Positions 22,101-40,504 of a stretch of 64,000 bases of DNA are shown here, one piece after another. The stretch comes from Quillaja saponaria (lineage: Eukaryota > Streptophyta > Magnoliopsida > Fabales > Quillajaceae), in assembly GCA_029379385.1 (NCBI GenBank), contig CM055611.1:23898092-23962091 (forward strand), written 5' to 3'. The stretch's first letter is position 1. Each line of letters starts with the position of its first letter. The position numbers and the translations under genes are program-made. The notes beneath the pieces are model-generated. The model worked only from the letters and a program-made list of their open reading frames with translations, had not been told where the DNA came from and did no database searches.

Positions 22101-24639
22101 TTGTATGGTTTTAGTATGGTGGTTACAGTTGTTCTATTTTCCTTCTTGTTTTTGTATTCCCCCTTCTTATCTAGATACAGATTATGTATTCTGCTTATAG
22201 AAACCTTGAGTAAGAGTGACGATATTGCTTATGTTTATTTCTTTTCTAGCTTGTTCATTCTTTGATATGATTAGCCATCTTAAAATTTAAATTGAAATAT
22301 GATCAACCTTTAGTATCATATTCATCTAGTACCTTGTGGAAATTCTGGACTATAATATTCTCAAACTTATCACAACTTTTCGCAGGTATGTGCATGGGGA
22401 TGTAAAGCCTGAAAATTTTCTGCTTGGTCCTCCAGGGACTCCCGATGAGAAAAAATTGTTCTTAGTTGATCTTGGATTAGGTATTATCAGTAGCACTATC
22501 ACCAATGCTAATTAATATGTTTGCAACTGTGTTCAGTTACTCATTGTTTGACTCCCTTTCTTTGGACCAACAGCTAGTAGATGGCGGGATAATACTACAG
22601 GTTTACATGTAGACTACGATCAAAGGCCAGATGTTTTCAGGTAGAAGCAGTAAATAGAGTTGGACACTTGACTTTGAGTCTTCTCCATATTGTTTTATTA
22701 TAACTAGATCTTTTTGGCTTGTTATGTACCATTCCGGCAGGGGAACAGTTCGGTATGCTAGCGTGCATGCACATTTAGGGAGAACTGGTAGCAGGAGAGA
22801 TGATCTAGAATCTCTTGCTTATACCCTGATTTTCCTTCTGCGAGGTCGTCTACCGTGGCAAGGGTACCAGGTTGGACTGATCTTAATTTTTTAAGTTTCA
22901 TTGATTCTGCATATCAGTTATTAACATTAAGTGTTCTCAGGGAGAAAATAAAGGATTCCTTGTTTGCAAGAAGAAGATGGCAACATCTCCAGAGACCCTG
23001 TGTTGTCTATGCCCGCAACCTTTCAGACAATTTGTTGAACATGTGGTGAACTTGAAATTTGATGAAGAACCTAATTATGCGAAATATATTTCTCTGTTTG
23101 ACGGGATTGTTGGTCCAAATCCGGATATAAGGCCAATTAACACAGATGGTGCACAGAAGGTACTAATGGTGCTAAACAATCACTCAATTGTTGGCAGTAT
23201 GCGTTTTAATTTTTAAAGCTCAATATACTTAAAATTGTCGTTCACTTTTTGTGAAGCTCATTGGTCACAAGAGGGGTCGGTTGGCTATGGAAGACGAAGA
23301 TGAGCAACCAAAAAAGAAGATACGTATGGGCATGCCAGCAACACAATGGATTAGTGTTTATAATGCTCGTCGGCCTATGAAGCAAAGGTGTGCACCAATT
23401 CCCATGTACACAATCTTTTGGGATGTATGGATTGATGCAATGAGACCCTTGTGTAGTTCTGTAGAATTTTCTATGTGCATCTGTCAGTATATTTTATTCT
23501 GCAATAATGTTTCTGTTGTAGGTATCACTATAATGTGGCAGATACTAGGCTATCCCAGCACATTGAAAAAGGAAATGAGGATGGCTTGTTTATTAGCAGC
23601 GTAGCTTCTTGTCAGAACCTGTGGGCTCTAATTATGGATGCGGGCACTGGTTTTACCGCTCAAGTTTATGAACTGTCCCCCTACTTTCTCCATAAGGTAA
23701 TCTCAAGTTGTTGCTAACATCAATATATTGTTCATCACATCTCTGTGTGCTTTATCTCCTCTTAAGCATGCTGGTAGGAACATAAATGAATGTGGCTTCA
23801 ACAAAACTTTTGTTTGTTGACATGGTCTGATTTATTATTTGGCTGTCTCTGAAGGAATGGATAATGGAGCAGTGGGAGAAGAACTACTATATAAGTGCAG
23901 TAGCTGGAGCTACTAATGGGAGCTCATTAGTAGTCATGTCTAAGGGTAAGTAAGTCTGATAAATGGTGAGGGAATGGGTATGGTAGATTACTACTATCTT
24001 TTAGGTGAACTACGTGTTAACTGTCTTTGAACTGACTTGATACATCAATTTCAGGCACACAGTATTTGCAGCAGTCTTACAAAGTCAGTGACTCATTTCC
24101 TTTTAAGTGGATTAACAAAAAATGGAGGGAGGGCTTCTATGTTACAGCAATGGCCACCTCAGGGAGTAGATGGGGAGTAGTGATGTCTCGTGGTACTGGA
24201 TTTTCTGACCAGGTCATCCTGCGTGAGGATTTTATGTGCCGATGTATAATCCAGTTGGTGTGATTGTTAACTGATCAACAATGTTGGTTTCTTTCAGGTA
24301 GTTGAACTTGATTTTCTCTATCCTAGTGAAGGTATCCACCGAAGATGGGATTCTGGATTTCGTATCACAGCAACTGCAGCAACATGGGACCAGGCTGCTT
24401 TAGTTCTTAGCGTGCCAAGGAGAAAGCCTTTAGATGAAACACAAGAAACACTGAGAACTTCTGCTTTTCCTAGTACTCATGTCAAGGTAGAACTTTTATT
24501 CTCATTTTCTAGTTTCTGATTTTTTCTGTTTTCATTGAAAAGTTACTCGTGTCTGAACTTTGTGAAACGAATCTTGCAGGAAAAGTGGGCCAAGAACCTT
24601 TATATTGCATCTGTTTGCTATGGACGGACAGTTTCATGA
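19148..24639 (+). CDS. HD16: Casein kinase 1-like protein, HD16/EL1-MLK type
   Basis: CDS exons: 19148-19561, 21203-21334, 21443-21516, 21618-21687, 21808-21863, 21965-22036, 22386-22480, 22574-22640, 22741-22870, 22941-23159, 23257-23387, 23522-23696, 23855-23945, 24055-24212, 24298-24486, 24580-24639; 710 aa, the usual size of this plant family. All introns are GT-AG and phases join. Ser/Thr kinase of the nuclear MUT9-like/EL1 group, which in Arabidopsis and rice acts on light, flowering-time and hormone signalling. The N-terminus starts [14 protein letters not shown], has Q7 (22-28, a CAG repeat), RTRRRR (41-46), A8 (47-54) and a basic NLS-like patch at 57-63. Kinase domain from about 147: glycine loop GKGGFG 154-159, ATP-binding K186, catalytic HGD 276-278 with VKPEN, and DLG 301-303 in place of DFG, both normal for casein kinase 1. 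The conserved C-terminal half includes [17 protein letters not shown] and [11 protein letters not shown] and ends GRTVS. Intron 1 is 1.64 kb. The symbol follows the rice name; an Arabidopsis MLK name would serve equally. Confidence 0.93.
19206..19318 (+). repeat. CAG and GCG/GCA triplet tracts in exon 1 of the casein kinase
   Basis: CAGCAT(CAG)n at 19206-19232 encodes the poly-Gln run, and GCGGCGGCGGCAGCAGCAGC (from 19287) encodes the poly-Ala run. Both are in frame and likely length-variable. Confidence 0.85.
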
Positions 24640-25260
24640 GATTCTACTCTTTGCGAGTGTTTATCCAGTTGGGAAGTCAAAAATACCTTAATCTTAGAGA
24701 GGTGGCAATATCTAGGACCGGAGAAGTTTTGATGACCAAAGATTTTTAATTAATTGTAATGTAATTACGAAAACCCTGAGTGAAGCCCTGTGTTGTCTGT
24801 CAATAATCTGGAAAATCCAGTGTTTCTGATATCAATGCTTAAGCCTTCCTGCGAACTGTATGATCATTGTCTTACTTATGAAAGGAAAAAGAATATGATA
24901 TCAAATTACTTTAAGAAGCACCAGGACATCTTCAAGCCATTGTTCTCCAAATTTCAAGTACTAATGTCATCCATTTTAGTTTTTAGCAAAAATGAGAAAT
25001 TTTTTGTCTCTGGTTTACTTATTCAGCAAATCTAGTTGGGAGATTTACTATTTCCTCCTTTAACTGAAAAAATATGTGCTAAAGTGAGCCCAAAGTAAGT
25101 TTGTGAGATGGGATTGAACCCGTAAAGATATAGGGATTGGTAATAAATGAGTCTTCTCCCATGTTTTTCAGGACACGAGCTTGATTGAAGATAGTTTAGT
25201 TTATAGACTCACCAAATGGGGTAAAAAGACAATTCCATTGTCTGTGAATTCTTAACATAA

Positions 25261-27325
25261 TCAAAACTTTTTGTACAGGTTAACTAAGAAATGGTATAGA
25301 AGGGTCAGAATTATAGCCAAGAAAGCCTGCTGGCCAAGTGTGATAGTCTTTTCCCTGTAGATTTGTGAGTTGTTGGCTCTTGGAGGAGAATAAAGGAAAC
25401 CCATTGAAATATTGCAGTCCTCTTTCTCGCCATTAAAGATTGGCCTCCCTATCACATGCTTGTAGTGCCCACCACTCAATACCTAGGAAAGAATTGCGGA
25501 ATCAATCATATTAGAAGCTTTGTGGGTTAAAAAATAAAACCCTGTATCGAAGTCTCTACCTAATAACTAAAGCTTAAGACAATCTTTTTTACTTTCTAAA
25601 TGTGTGTTCCGGAAACAAGTACAACCTATTATCATTCTTTACACCTATACTATAACAAAATGATGCTTATGTTATGATCACACTACCAAAATATAGCTGT
25701 CATTACAGATTAAAATATAGCTTAGAAGATCTAATGATTGTATAAGGTACTATAAAGTTGATTTAAACCAGGTTATTTATTGTCATGCCTTCATGATGAT
25801 GGTCCTGCTGCATATGGCTTTAACTTTCCAGATATTTGTTTTTTTTTTTTTTTGAATCTTCAACAAATGCATGACAGTACAAAAGAGAGTTTAATCATAA
25901 TCAAAATGGCAATAACAAATTGGGTGTGGATGCTGTTCAAAACATTAATGCAGTGTATTTTCATGCCCCAATTTATGGTTTTAGTGCTCTTTGTGGCTCT
26001 GTTATTTGCAAAACTTGGAAGCCAAATCTAAGTCATACCAGAAAACATAAAAACACAAACCAGGAAAAGAGAAAGCAAAAGTTACCTGAATTTGGTCTCC
26101 ACCTGTGATTATCAAGGCACCTTTATCTGGGCAGAAAGACAGCCAACCTTTCTTGGAGTAGACATGAAACTCTGAAAACCCATCACTTACATGCAAGCAC
26201 AAGGCATGAGAGTAATCAGTTCCTCTAATCAGCATTCTAATTACATCATACTTTAAAGAATTGGCCCATCGATCTGCCAAATTATCCCGGTTGTGCTTGT
26301 AAACACAACAAATTGTTCCAACTTCATGCCCTTGCTGAATCATATCACTGACATAATTAATAGACTTTCCTGCATAATTCTTTAAGAGAAGTTGGGAAAT
26401 TTTCTCAGCAACCTTCTCTATGCTCAACAAAAGAGTCTCCATTTTCTTGCTGCAATATGTTAAGGAAATTTAAACTTTAGATACTTGCCAAACCCTTTTT
26501 CTAGAATTCATATCTCAATAAATAATTGTTACAGTACAGCTTCATAAAGATATGACTACCGAGTTTAGGGACTTAAACCATAATTTTTACTATACATATT
26601 AATCGAAAATTGTCCATCAATTGTTAGCCCAACTGATAAAAACATTTTGCAATAATTGAAAAATATTATCCACAACCTATTTCAAAAGCCTAGAAACCAG
26701 AGCAGTTATGCATATAGTTAGTTAGTTATTACCTGAAATTTGAGTATCCAATTGGCCAGATTCCCTCCATTTTCAACTTCAAACCATCATCTCTACACCA
26801 CACAAACTCTTCATTCAACTCACTTCCCTCTTCCTCTCCATGTTCTTCGTCGAACCCGTATTGCTTTTCAGATGACCTCATCACAGCTACCCTCTTCTCA
26901 GACGGCACCTGAAAAATTCCGGTGGCAGCCACCACCGCGGACCTTATTTGTTCATCAGCAATTCCATGATTCACCAGCTGTAAACATCCAATTCTTGCAA
27001 TTGAATCCAAAATAATGTTGGATACAGTGTGATCTTCATCCGAAACACTCAACAATTGGAAATCAATCTTGGGAGGAGTTTCGGTATATTTTTGTTTAGG
27101 GAAGAACTTGTCCGGTAAAAAGAGGTCCGGGACACGAAGAGATGTTTCTAAGAACTCAGTGAGAACGTCTTCGTTTGTGACACATGATCGGCGGCCACTG
27201 GCAACCGGAGAAGGTGGTGGTGCACGGAAATCAATTGGGATTTCCGGCATGGATTCAGGTGTTGTTGGCATTTTGAAGATTATAAAACTTGAAAATGAAG
27301 ATGTTTGTATGAACCTTGAAAGCAT
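25261..27325 (-). CDS. 2-oxoglutarate/Fe(II) dioxygenase-like protein with altered active site
   Basis: CDS exons on the minus strand: 27325-26733, 26449-26086, 25482-25261; 392 aa; GT-AG introns and phases join. The first ATG (27325) gives MLSRFIQTSS; an ATG 18 codons on (27271, MPTTPESMPEIPIDFRAPPP) is an alternative. The DIOX_N-like part is around residues 100-165 (IARIGCLQLVNHGI, VPSEKR). The C-terminal double-stranded beta-helix is recognisable (GWLSFCPDKGALIITGGDQIQ split across residues 300-319, then SGGHYKHVIGRP). In active members the metal triad is HxD...H and 2-oxoglutarate is held by RxS. Here I read H284-V-S286 (D displaced by one), H328 kept, and N343-I-S345 where R is expected. 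The C-terminus ends in a hydrophobic stretch (about 373-388, FLAIILTLLYHFLVNL) then YKKF, like a tail anchor. Possible pseudoenzyme. The gene converges on the casein kinase (stops 621 bases apart). Substrate unknown. Confidence 0.8.
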
Positions 27326-27339
27326 TGCTTTTAACTGAG

Positions 27340-29800
27340 GAATGAATTCTTAAAGAAAAAAAGTGTATAAAGCAGCAATGATGCATGTTTCCGACGTCGC
27401 CGACATACCGGGAATGATGACGACGTCGTTTTTGCTTTTTTTGCTCACTTCCTTTTTCACAGCCAGTGTGTTTTCATCATCAGAGAACAGAGAGTGGCAA
27501 AAAGCCGTGCCCGGCCTCACTTCCTTTATTTTGTTTGAATAAATAAATAAGTGGAATATGAATTAGTATGGCCTCCTTTTTTGCCATACTATTATAAATT
27601 TTATTTTTTTTAAGTAAATTCTAAATTTTAAATTGAAGTATTTTATACTAGATTTATTCTTTTTATGTTTAATTTTTAAATATTGATTAAGTATAAATCC
27701 AATAACATAAAATTAATGAATTTATGATATAATTATTAATATAAAAATAAAAAAATTTTGATATATATATTTTTTTAAATTAATAAGTTCTCATGTCTCC
27801 TTTTATATTTTTCTTAAAAAATTAAAAGAAAAAATATTGATATTATTTTTCATGATGACACCTAAAAATTAAATTTTTTAATAATTTTTTATTCTTTTAT
27901 TATTATTATATTATAATTTTTTTAATTTTATGTTACGTTTTAAAAAAAATTTAATTTACTTAAAAATGGTGAAAATGGTCTAATATGTTTCTATTTAAAA
28001 TTTAGTACTTATCTAAAAAGAAATCTTAAAAGTAAAAATCATAAAGATGTAAATTTATTACAAGATTTATTTAAATTATTAAAAGAAAAATAGAACTTAA
28101 ATTTACTTTTCTCAATAATATGTTAATTTGAATTTGATTAGTTTGGATATCTAGACTAATACAAGTCGAATTCAAAAACTATGTCTACATCAATATACAA
28201 TCAAAGTTGTATATGATTTTATTTATAAAGCGTAGTTCAAGTATTAAGATATGTTTGAACTTAAAAGTTGAGGGATGAAATTCAAGCCAGCAAAAAAACA
28301 CTTATAAAAAGGAATAGTAGCGAATCTCGAACAAGATTAAGCTCACACTAAAAAATATGGAGATATTTGTGACAAAGTAAAAGCAAAAGTTGTATATGGT
28401 TTGTAATTAATAACAGTGAATTAATATAATAATATTTTATTGAAATGCAAATCAATTGGCTTTGCAGTAATATCTAGGCCAATAGATGCATTAACTTCTC
28501 TTCTATTAAAATAATTGTTGATACTATGTTTAATCAAAGTCTAGTTTATTTATACTTTAACATAAAGAGAGCTTTTTGTAATAATTGTTTCGGGGAAAGA
28601 AATTGAAAATAACAATAAATTTGTTGTAATTAAGTTCTCTTAATTACAAGATATTACAATTAAGTTATTCTAATTATAAAATTATTTCTATTAGTTCATT
28701 ACTATCAAATTCTATTTAACTTAATTTTAACATAAATAACATGAAAAAAGAGGATAAAAATACCGTGGTTAATGATATATGATGTGTTTTGCTTCATATA
28801 ATATAATAAACAATTAAAACATTGACACGTGGCTTAAAAAAATAAAATCTCAAATTATAAATTATTTTAAAAATAAGACAATAATATTTATAATTAAAAA
28901 TATACAATGAAGACGAAACCCATCGTTCCCTATACTACGGACCCAAAGCTTCAAACAAACACACCCACCACCAATCAAGGATTTTGATTCTCTCTTTCTT
29001 AACTATGTGGGCCTCTGAGATGTTTAAGCCCAAAAGTGAAGATTCATTCTCCAGCCCAAACTGAATAAGTTGATGCCCAATTGGGGGGAAAAATGAGAGG
29101 ACAAAATTGGAACTTCAGTAAAGAGAAAGAAAAGGAGTATCAGCAAGGACAATGTTACAACTTGCAAGGCACTAACACAACTAATGATTAAAATATTATT
29201 TTTTATTTTTTACTTTATGTGGTAAGTAATAATAAATGAATTATAATTTGTAGAAGAGATTAAAAATTCGAATCTTAAACCTATTTTTTTTTGAAGAGAT
29301 CAATAACTCTTATAGGGAAGAGGATTATATTTGAAAAATTAAAAATAATAAATAAGTAAAAATGTCTTTTTTTATTATGTAAATTAAAAATGAATATGTA
29401 TGAAAACATTAAAAAATACTATAGTATTTTGAAAATATTAAAAATACATGAAAATATTATTCAAAACTTATGTATACATAACTTTATATGCTACAAAGTA
29501 ATTAATTGAATTTGTTTAAATTTTAAAATACAAATTAAATTATTTTAGTCTATTTCTTTTTTCAGATGTTTTTATTGATAATTAATAGTAAATAAATACT
29601 TCTTAGTTTTTTATATAGATTTTTGTTTGTAATTTTATTTATTTATCAATAACAAAATTAAATTGTTTTTAGATATTTACTTGATAATGAAGAACAAATA
29701 AATACTTCTATTATTTTTTTTTAAGAATTTTATTATTTATTATAAGAAATTAAAGTATTCTTACCAAAAAAATATTAAATTAAAGTATTAAAAGAAAATT
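27340..29800. other. AT-rich intergenic DNA
   Basis: Between the divergent dioxygenase-like and helicase genes. 27540-28900 is almost pure A/T low complexity. At 28910-29130 a less AT-rich island carries several TGGGCC/GGGCTT-type motifs and short pyrimidine runs but no coding frame. I see no RNA gene. Confidence 0.55.
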
Positions 29801-29806
29801 CATATA

Positions 29807-29901
29807 TGGGCTTTTCCCTTGAAAAAAAAAAAAAAACTATACATAAAACTTGTGAAGATGTACTGCGTTGGGCCTACTAAAAGGAACGACATCGTTAGGG
29901 C
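29807..29901 (+). promoter_or_regulatory. Site II and telo-box-like motifs of the helicase promoter
   Basis: TGGGCT at 29807-29812 and TGGGCC at 29869-29874 (site II), then GTTAGGGCT at 29894-29902, close to an inverted telo-box. The site II plus telo-box combination is typical of Arabidopsis genes for ribosomal proteins and ribosome biogenesis, which matches the function of the downstream helicase. Confidence 0.5.
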
Positions 29902-30031
29902 TAATTTGCTTTTCTCTCAACCTCGGACCTCAGACCTTAGTTGCTTTCTCCTGTACATTTTACTGTCTGTGCGGCCAAGACAAGACGTCTGCAACAGTTT
30001 CCGGCGGTTCTGATCTGAAATTCTTATTGAG

Positions 30032-36241
<6,210 letters not shown>

Positions 36242-36244
36242 GGG

Positions 36245-39200
36245 ACATGAAATAACAACGTAAATTTATTTGTTTATTTATATTGTAGCTCTTTAGTTGA
36301 ATCTAACCATTTTTGATTTATGAGTTTTTATTAACAGTGTTTTAAGGACACTAGTTAAGGTTATATATATATAGAAATTTGTAATATTTATTATGATAAT
36401 TGATTTTGTTTTCAGTATTATTTAATACGTAAAATGTTATGTTTTACATAATTTTTATATTTATTACATCTTAATAAATTCTTAAGATACCCGTTTGCAA
36501 ATTTTTGAATTATAACACTTCTTTATAAAGAATTTTAAAAGTAAGGTTTATGTAAATATTTAATTAAACTTTGTCTAAAAAATGATTCAATGACCATATT
36601 TCCCTTCAAGTTCTGTCATTACTTTCCACCAAAAACTTAAAAAAGACCAAAGACAAACAAAACAAAACAGAATCATTAATCTTTGGAAATCTAATCTAGT
36701 GGTCTTTAAAAAATTTTCTTTGTGGACAGAGGGTGACAAAGCTAAACAAAACTATAATATAATTGCTTCTTAAAAGATAAATGTTTATTATTTTGATTCT
36801 TAACCTTTTCATAACCAAAAGTGATCCAAGACTTAATTACATGTGAATCATAGATATCATCATATTTTATGCAGATTTACTGAAAATAGTAATTCACACT
36901 TTGTTACACTTAAATCGCCATAACATATGCCCATTGACAATGAAAAATAAATAAGCCTACTCTACCTATTTATTGCCAAATATTAACTCACTTACTTATT
37001 TATATCTAAATTGTTTAGACCTACCAGTTGACTTTGAAAAATATATATTCTTATTTATTAAAAGTATTAATTCACACTTGCATAAATATAAATTGTCATA
37101 GATGCTACCAATTTATTGCAAAAAAACATATATTCACATTTGCTTACATCATAAGAACTTGGTTTATTGTGAGATACTTTCCAACATAAATCAGCCCCAA
37201 CTACACATCCTTAATAAACAACAATTAAGAAGTCATAATTTTTTATTTTAAACTTAATGGTTCGTAATGGAGACTTGAGCTTGTTGTAGAAAATGATTTT
37301 CATCTTCAAAAATAAATTTTCGCATTAATCAATGACTTGGCAATTGTTGTTTTGTATAAAAGTCTAGTACCTATAATAATCTACATGTGCACGTGTTTAT
37401 AGATTTTGTTTTGTTTTCATTAGATAAAGAATTGTACATTTAAAAAAATAAAATTGGTCGGTGTCTGTTATTCAACTTAAGCTAGACAGACAGCTATTTA
37501 TATATATAAAGACTTGTGTTTACTATGAATTTTCTTAAGTTATGAACTTGTACTTTGTTTTTCTCACGTTTTGACGGTGCTATATTCCAACCAGAAAGTT
37601 CCTTTTCGGAGTGCCACACTTAACTTTTTTCCATTATTTTTTTCAAGTTTTGGAGTTTTTATATTTTTTCATCTTAATGACTTTCTTTCCATTCATTGAA
37701 TGTTTTATGTTTGTATGTGATTGATGTATTTTAATTCAAGGGGCTCAGTATTAAAAATTCATGAATCATTGTTATTATCATTAGAGATTACAATATCTTT
37801 CACTTTCAGACAATTAATAATAATAATAATAACATAAACATGTAGAATTATATCTCTTTTAATTCCAGTCCTAATATATGTATGGTGAGAATTCTTGGTA
37901 TGATGTGAGCGTAATATTTCATGTCAAAATATGTGATCCGTACCTTACTTATCTTTCCATTTCTCTTATAAAAAAAGATCAAGTGGTGTTAAGAGTGAAG
38001 ATCCTTATATTTATGTTTATTTGGTGAATCGTATAAGAATAACATGATACTAGAAGATTATTAAAGTAGTTTATTTATAGTATTTAACAGTAACATGATA
38101 ATATAAGTTTATATTATTGACTCCCTCTCATATAATGTCTGACAATATACAATTATGTAATAGAGAAAAAAAAGAATATAATAATAAAATATATAATCCT
38201 ATAATATTAAATAATTTTATATTACACAATCTTAAACGATATGCTAAATAAGTATTAAGCTCTAGAATTTTATCATATGGCATTGCAGGCGCTGCCACGT
38301 ACAATTATAAGTAAGTGGAGCTGTTTGTTTGGCTAGAATATGAGGGAAAAAAAGGGGAGGGGAATCTTTCTAGGTTAACTACTAATACAACAATATCAAA
38401 GAATCTGATTAATTTTATATGTTTTTACCAATTAATTACCTCATTATTACGTTGTTTTGTCTGATCACAATGAATTGGTATATGTTGCTTTCACATCAGT
38501 TGAGTTCTATTTCTATAATGTCTTCATCTTCTTTCAATGTCTTTGGACTTTTTGTAGTTTAATTCCAAGTAGTAGTTGAAGACTATTGTCAAGTTTATCC
38601 ACCTATATGCATTTAACAATTAAACCACCAAACATCCTTCATAGGTTTAGTTTGATTTTGATATGAAACTACCAAATGCTTGTTGAAATTAGATAGACAA
38701 ATATAAGGGATAATCTATTAAAAAATAGCCCCCTTGTAACTTTTTTTGACAATATCCATGATAATATTATATTGTCTGACCTTAATAGTTATGGTAAGGA
38801 ATATTTCAATGCACAAAAAAAAAAAAAAAAAAAAAAATTATCCAACTTCTATATTCATTTAAGATAAATGTTATTATCAGATATTATTCTCTCTAAGTTC
38901 TTTTCTCTAAATTTCACTCATGTTTAATTACCTTAGACAAAAAGGAATAAGTATACTAATTAATCATCATAATAGACCCAACAACTTAAGTAATATGCAA
39001 CTTAATTTCTTACTTGGCTACTTTTTTATTATTTATTCTTAAACAAAAAGTTGCTAACCTACTTGATTGTCAAAAGATTTTTTGGTCTAAAGAAAGTGAA
39101 GTAGTAGGTAATAGAGTTTCAAAAGGCAAAAGCTAGAGTAACTTTTATGGTAATTTAGTCAAAGCAATGAATAAGTAATCAAATTATAAGCACTATACCA

Positions 39201-39860
39201 ATATAACATTGAAGCATTCCATTATGGTAGCCTAGATGAAAAGTAATAATTCCTTCCTAATAGCAGTTCTTAAAGACTAAGAAAAATAAATTTCGTCCCT
39301 AATGATCTGATTTAGGTTCACTTTGATTTTAGGATATAACTTTCTTTCCTATTTACATACTTTGATACAAATATAGTCAAATGATCACATAACTTGTTGA
39401 TTTTGAAGAACTGAACTTAAAAGTCGATAAAGAATTTCAGTACGATGTTTTTTCAGTTGAATTCGCGTTTGATTAGTTTTTTCAACAAATTGTAAAAGAA
39501 AAACAGCATGATTGAAATGAACCCTTTTAGCGTCAACAGCTTGTGAAGAAAATAGGGCAAGGTTTAGAACAATGAGGCAGTGAAAAGAGAAAGTATTGTA
39601 CACAATTGAGAAGATTTCGAACTAAATTACATGTTAACAATTCTGTTCTCTCCTCTTATTAAAGACACATTCAAAAGATTATAAGCAACTAGTCCTTATA
39701 TTCAACGACCCCCATATCATCCAATCACCATCCATGCTATTTGTGTGGAGGGTAGAGTCATATAGGTGACCCATTAAGGCAATTTATTCAGAGGACCAAT
39801 TTTTTTTTTTTTTATTGACTATCATATTTAGGATTTTTCTACCGAAGCTCCAACGTTGTT
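36245..39860. other. Intergenic, with one further dispersed-repeat copy
   Basis: No gene seen in 3.6 kb of AT-rich DNA. At 36330-36440 is a decayed copy of the repeat also at 2753-3130 (GTGTTTTAAGGACACTAGTT, then TATTTATTATGATAATTGAT and TATTATTTAATACG). An A run lies at 38815-38837. A 72-codon minus-strand frame (39603-39385) begins with a hydrophobic stretch but has no support as a gene. Confidence 0.55.
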
Positions 39861-39867
39861 CATAGAT

Positions 39868-40500
39868 AAGGAGGGCGAGGAGCCTAACATTCATCTTAGA
39901 AACTTGTCTCGTGCGGGGGCAACCCTCGATCTTCTAGAGCCGTGTAGAAGCAAATAACAAACCCTTGATCTTCTAGAGCCATGTAGAAGCAAATAACAAG
40001 AAAAAAGCTAACAAGCTAAAAAACGCTTGCACATAACTTGTGGTTATTTCTAATTGATTTAAAAAATAATAATTTATCTAACAACTTATGAATTAAATAT
40101 TACGAAAATCATAATTAGTCACTGTAATGAATATTACAAATTTTTTTATTTATAATAGTTTAATAAGTGTTCTAAGAGCACTTGTAAGACAAATAATAGA
40201 TAAGGAGGGCGAGGAGCCCCAACATCCATCTTAGAAATTTGCCTCATGTAGGGGCAACCCTTGATTTCCTAGAGCTGTGTAAAAGCAAATAACAAGAAAA
40301 AAATTAACAAGCTAAGAAGCGCTTTCACAAAACTTGTGGTTACTTCTAATAGATTTTTTTTTACAAAAAAAAAATTATCTAACAACTTAAGAATTAAATA
40401 TTACTAAAATCATAATTAATTACTGTAATAAATATTATAAATTTTTTATTTATAATAGCTTAATAAGTGTTCTAAGAACACTTGTTAGACAAATAATTTT
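39868..40500. repeat. Tandem duplication of a ~330-bp unit carrying the dispersed repeat
   Basis: Unit 1 starts at about 39868 and unit 2 at about 40199, both with GATAAGGAGGGCGAGGAGCC, CATCTTAGAAA and GGGGCAACCC, then AGAAGCAAATAACAAGAAAA (unit 1) or AAAAGCAAATAACAAGAAAA (unit 2), and AACTTGTGGTTA. Each ends with the reverse complement of the dispersed AT-rich core and GTGTTCTAAGA(G/A)CACTTGT(A/T)AGACAAATAAT. Within unit 1, 39928-40000 is itself a small internal duplication (TTGATCTTCTAGAGCC and GTGTAGAAGCAAATAACAA, each twice). Confidence 0.85.
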
Positions 40501-40504
40501 TATG

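Noticed and set aside
29858..30013. 51-codon frame just before the DEAH13 start
   Set aside because: It could be an upstream ORF, but it overlaps the site II/telo-box promoter motifs, so the ATG is probably not transcribed; no conservation evidence.
39385..39603. 72-codon minus-strand frame with a signal-peptide-like start
   Set aside because: The hydrophobic N-terminus and possible cleavage site are suggestive of a small secreted protein, but there is no recognised motif, no clear TATA or poly(A) context, and frames of this length are frequent in AT-rich DNA.
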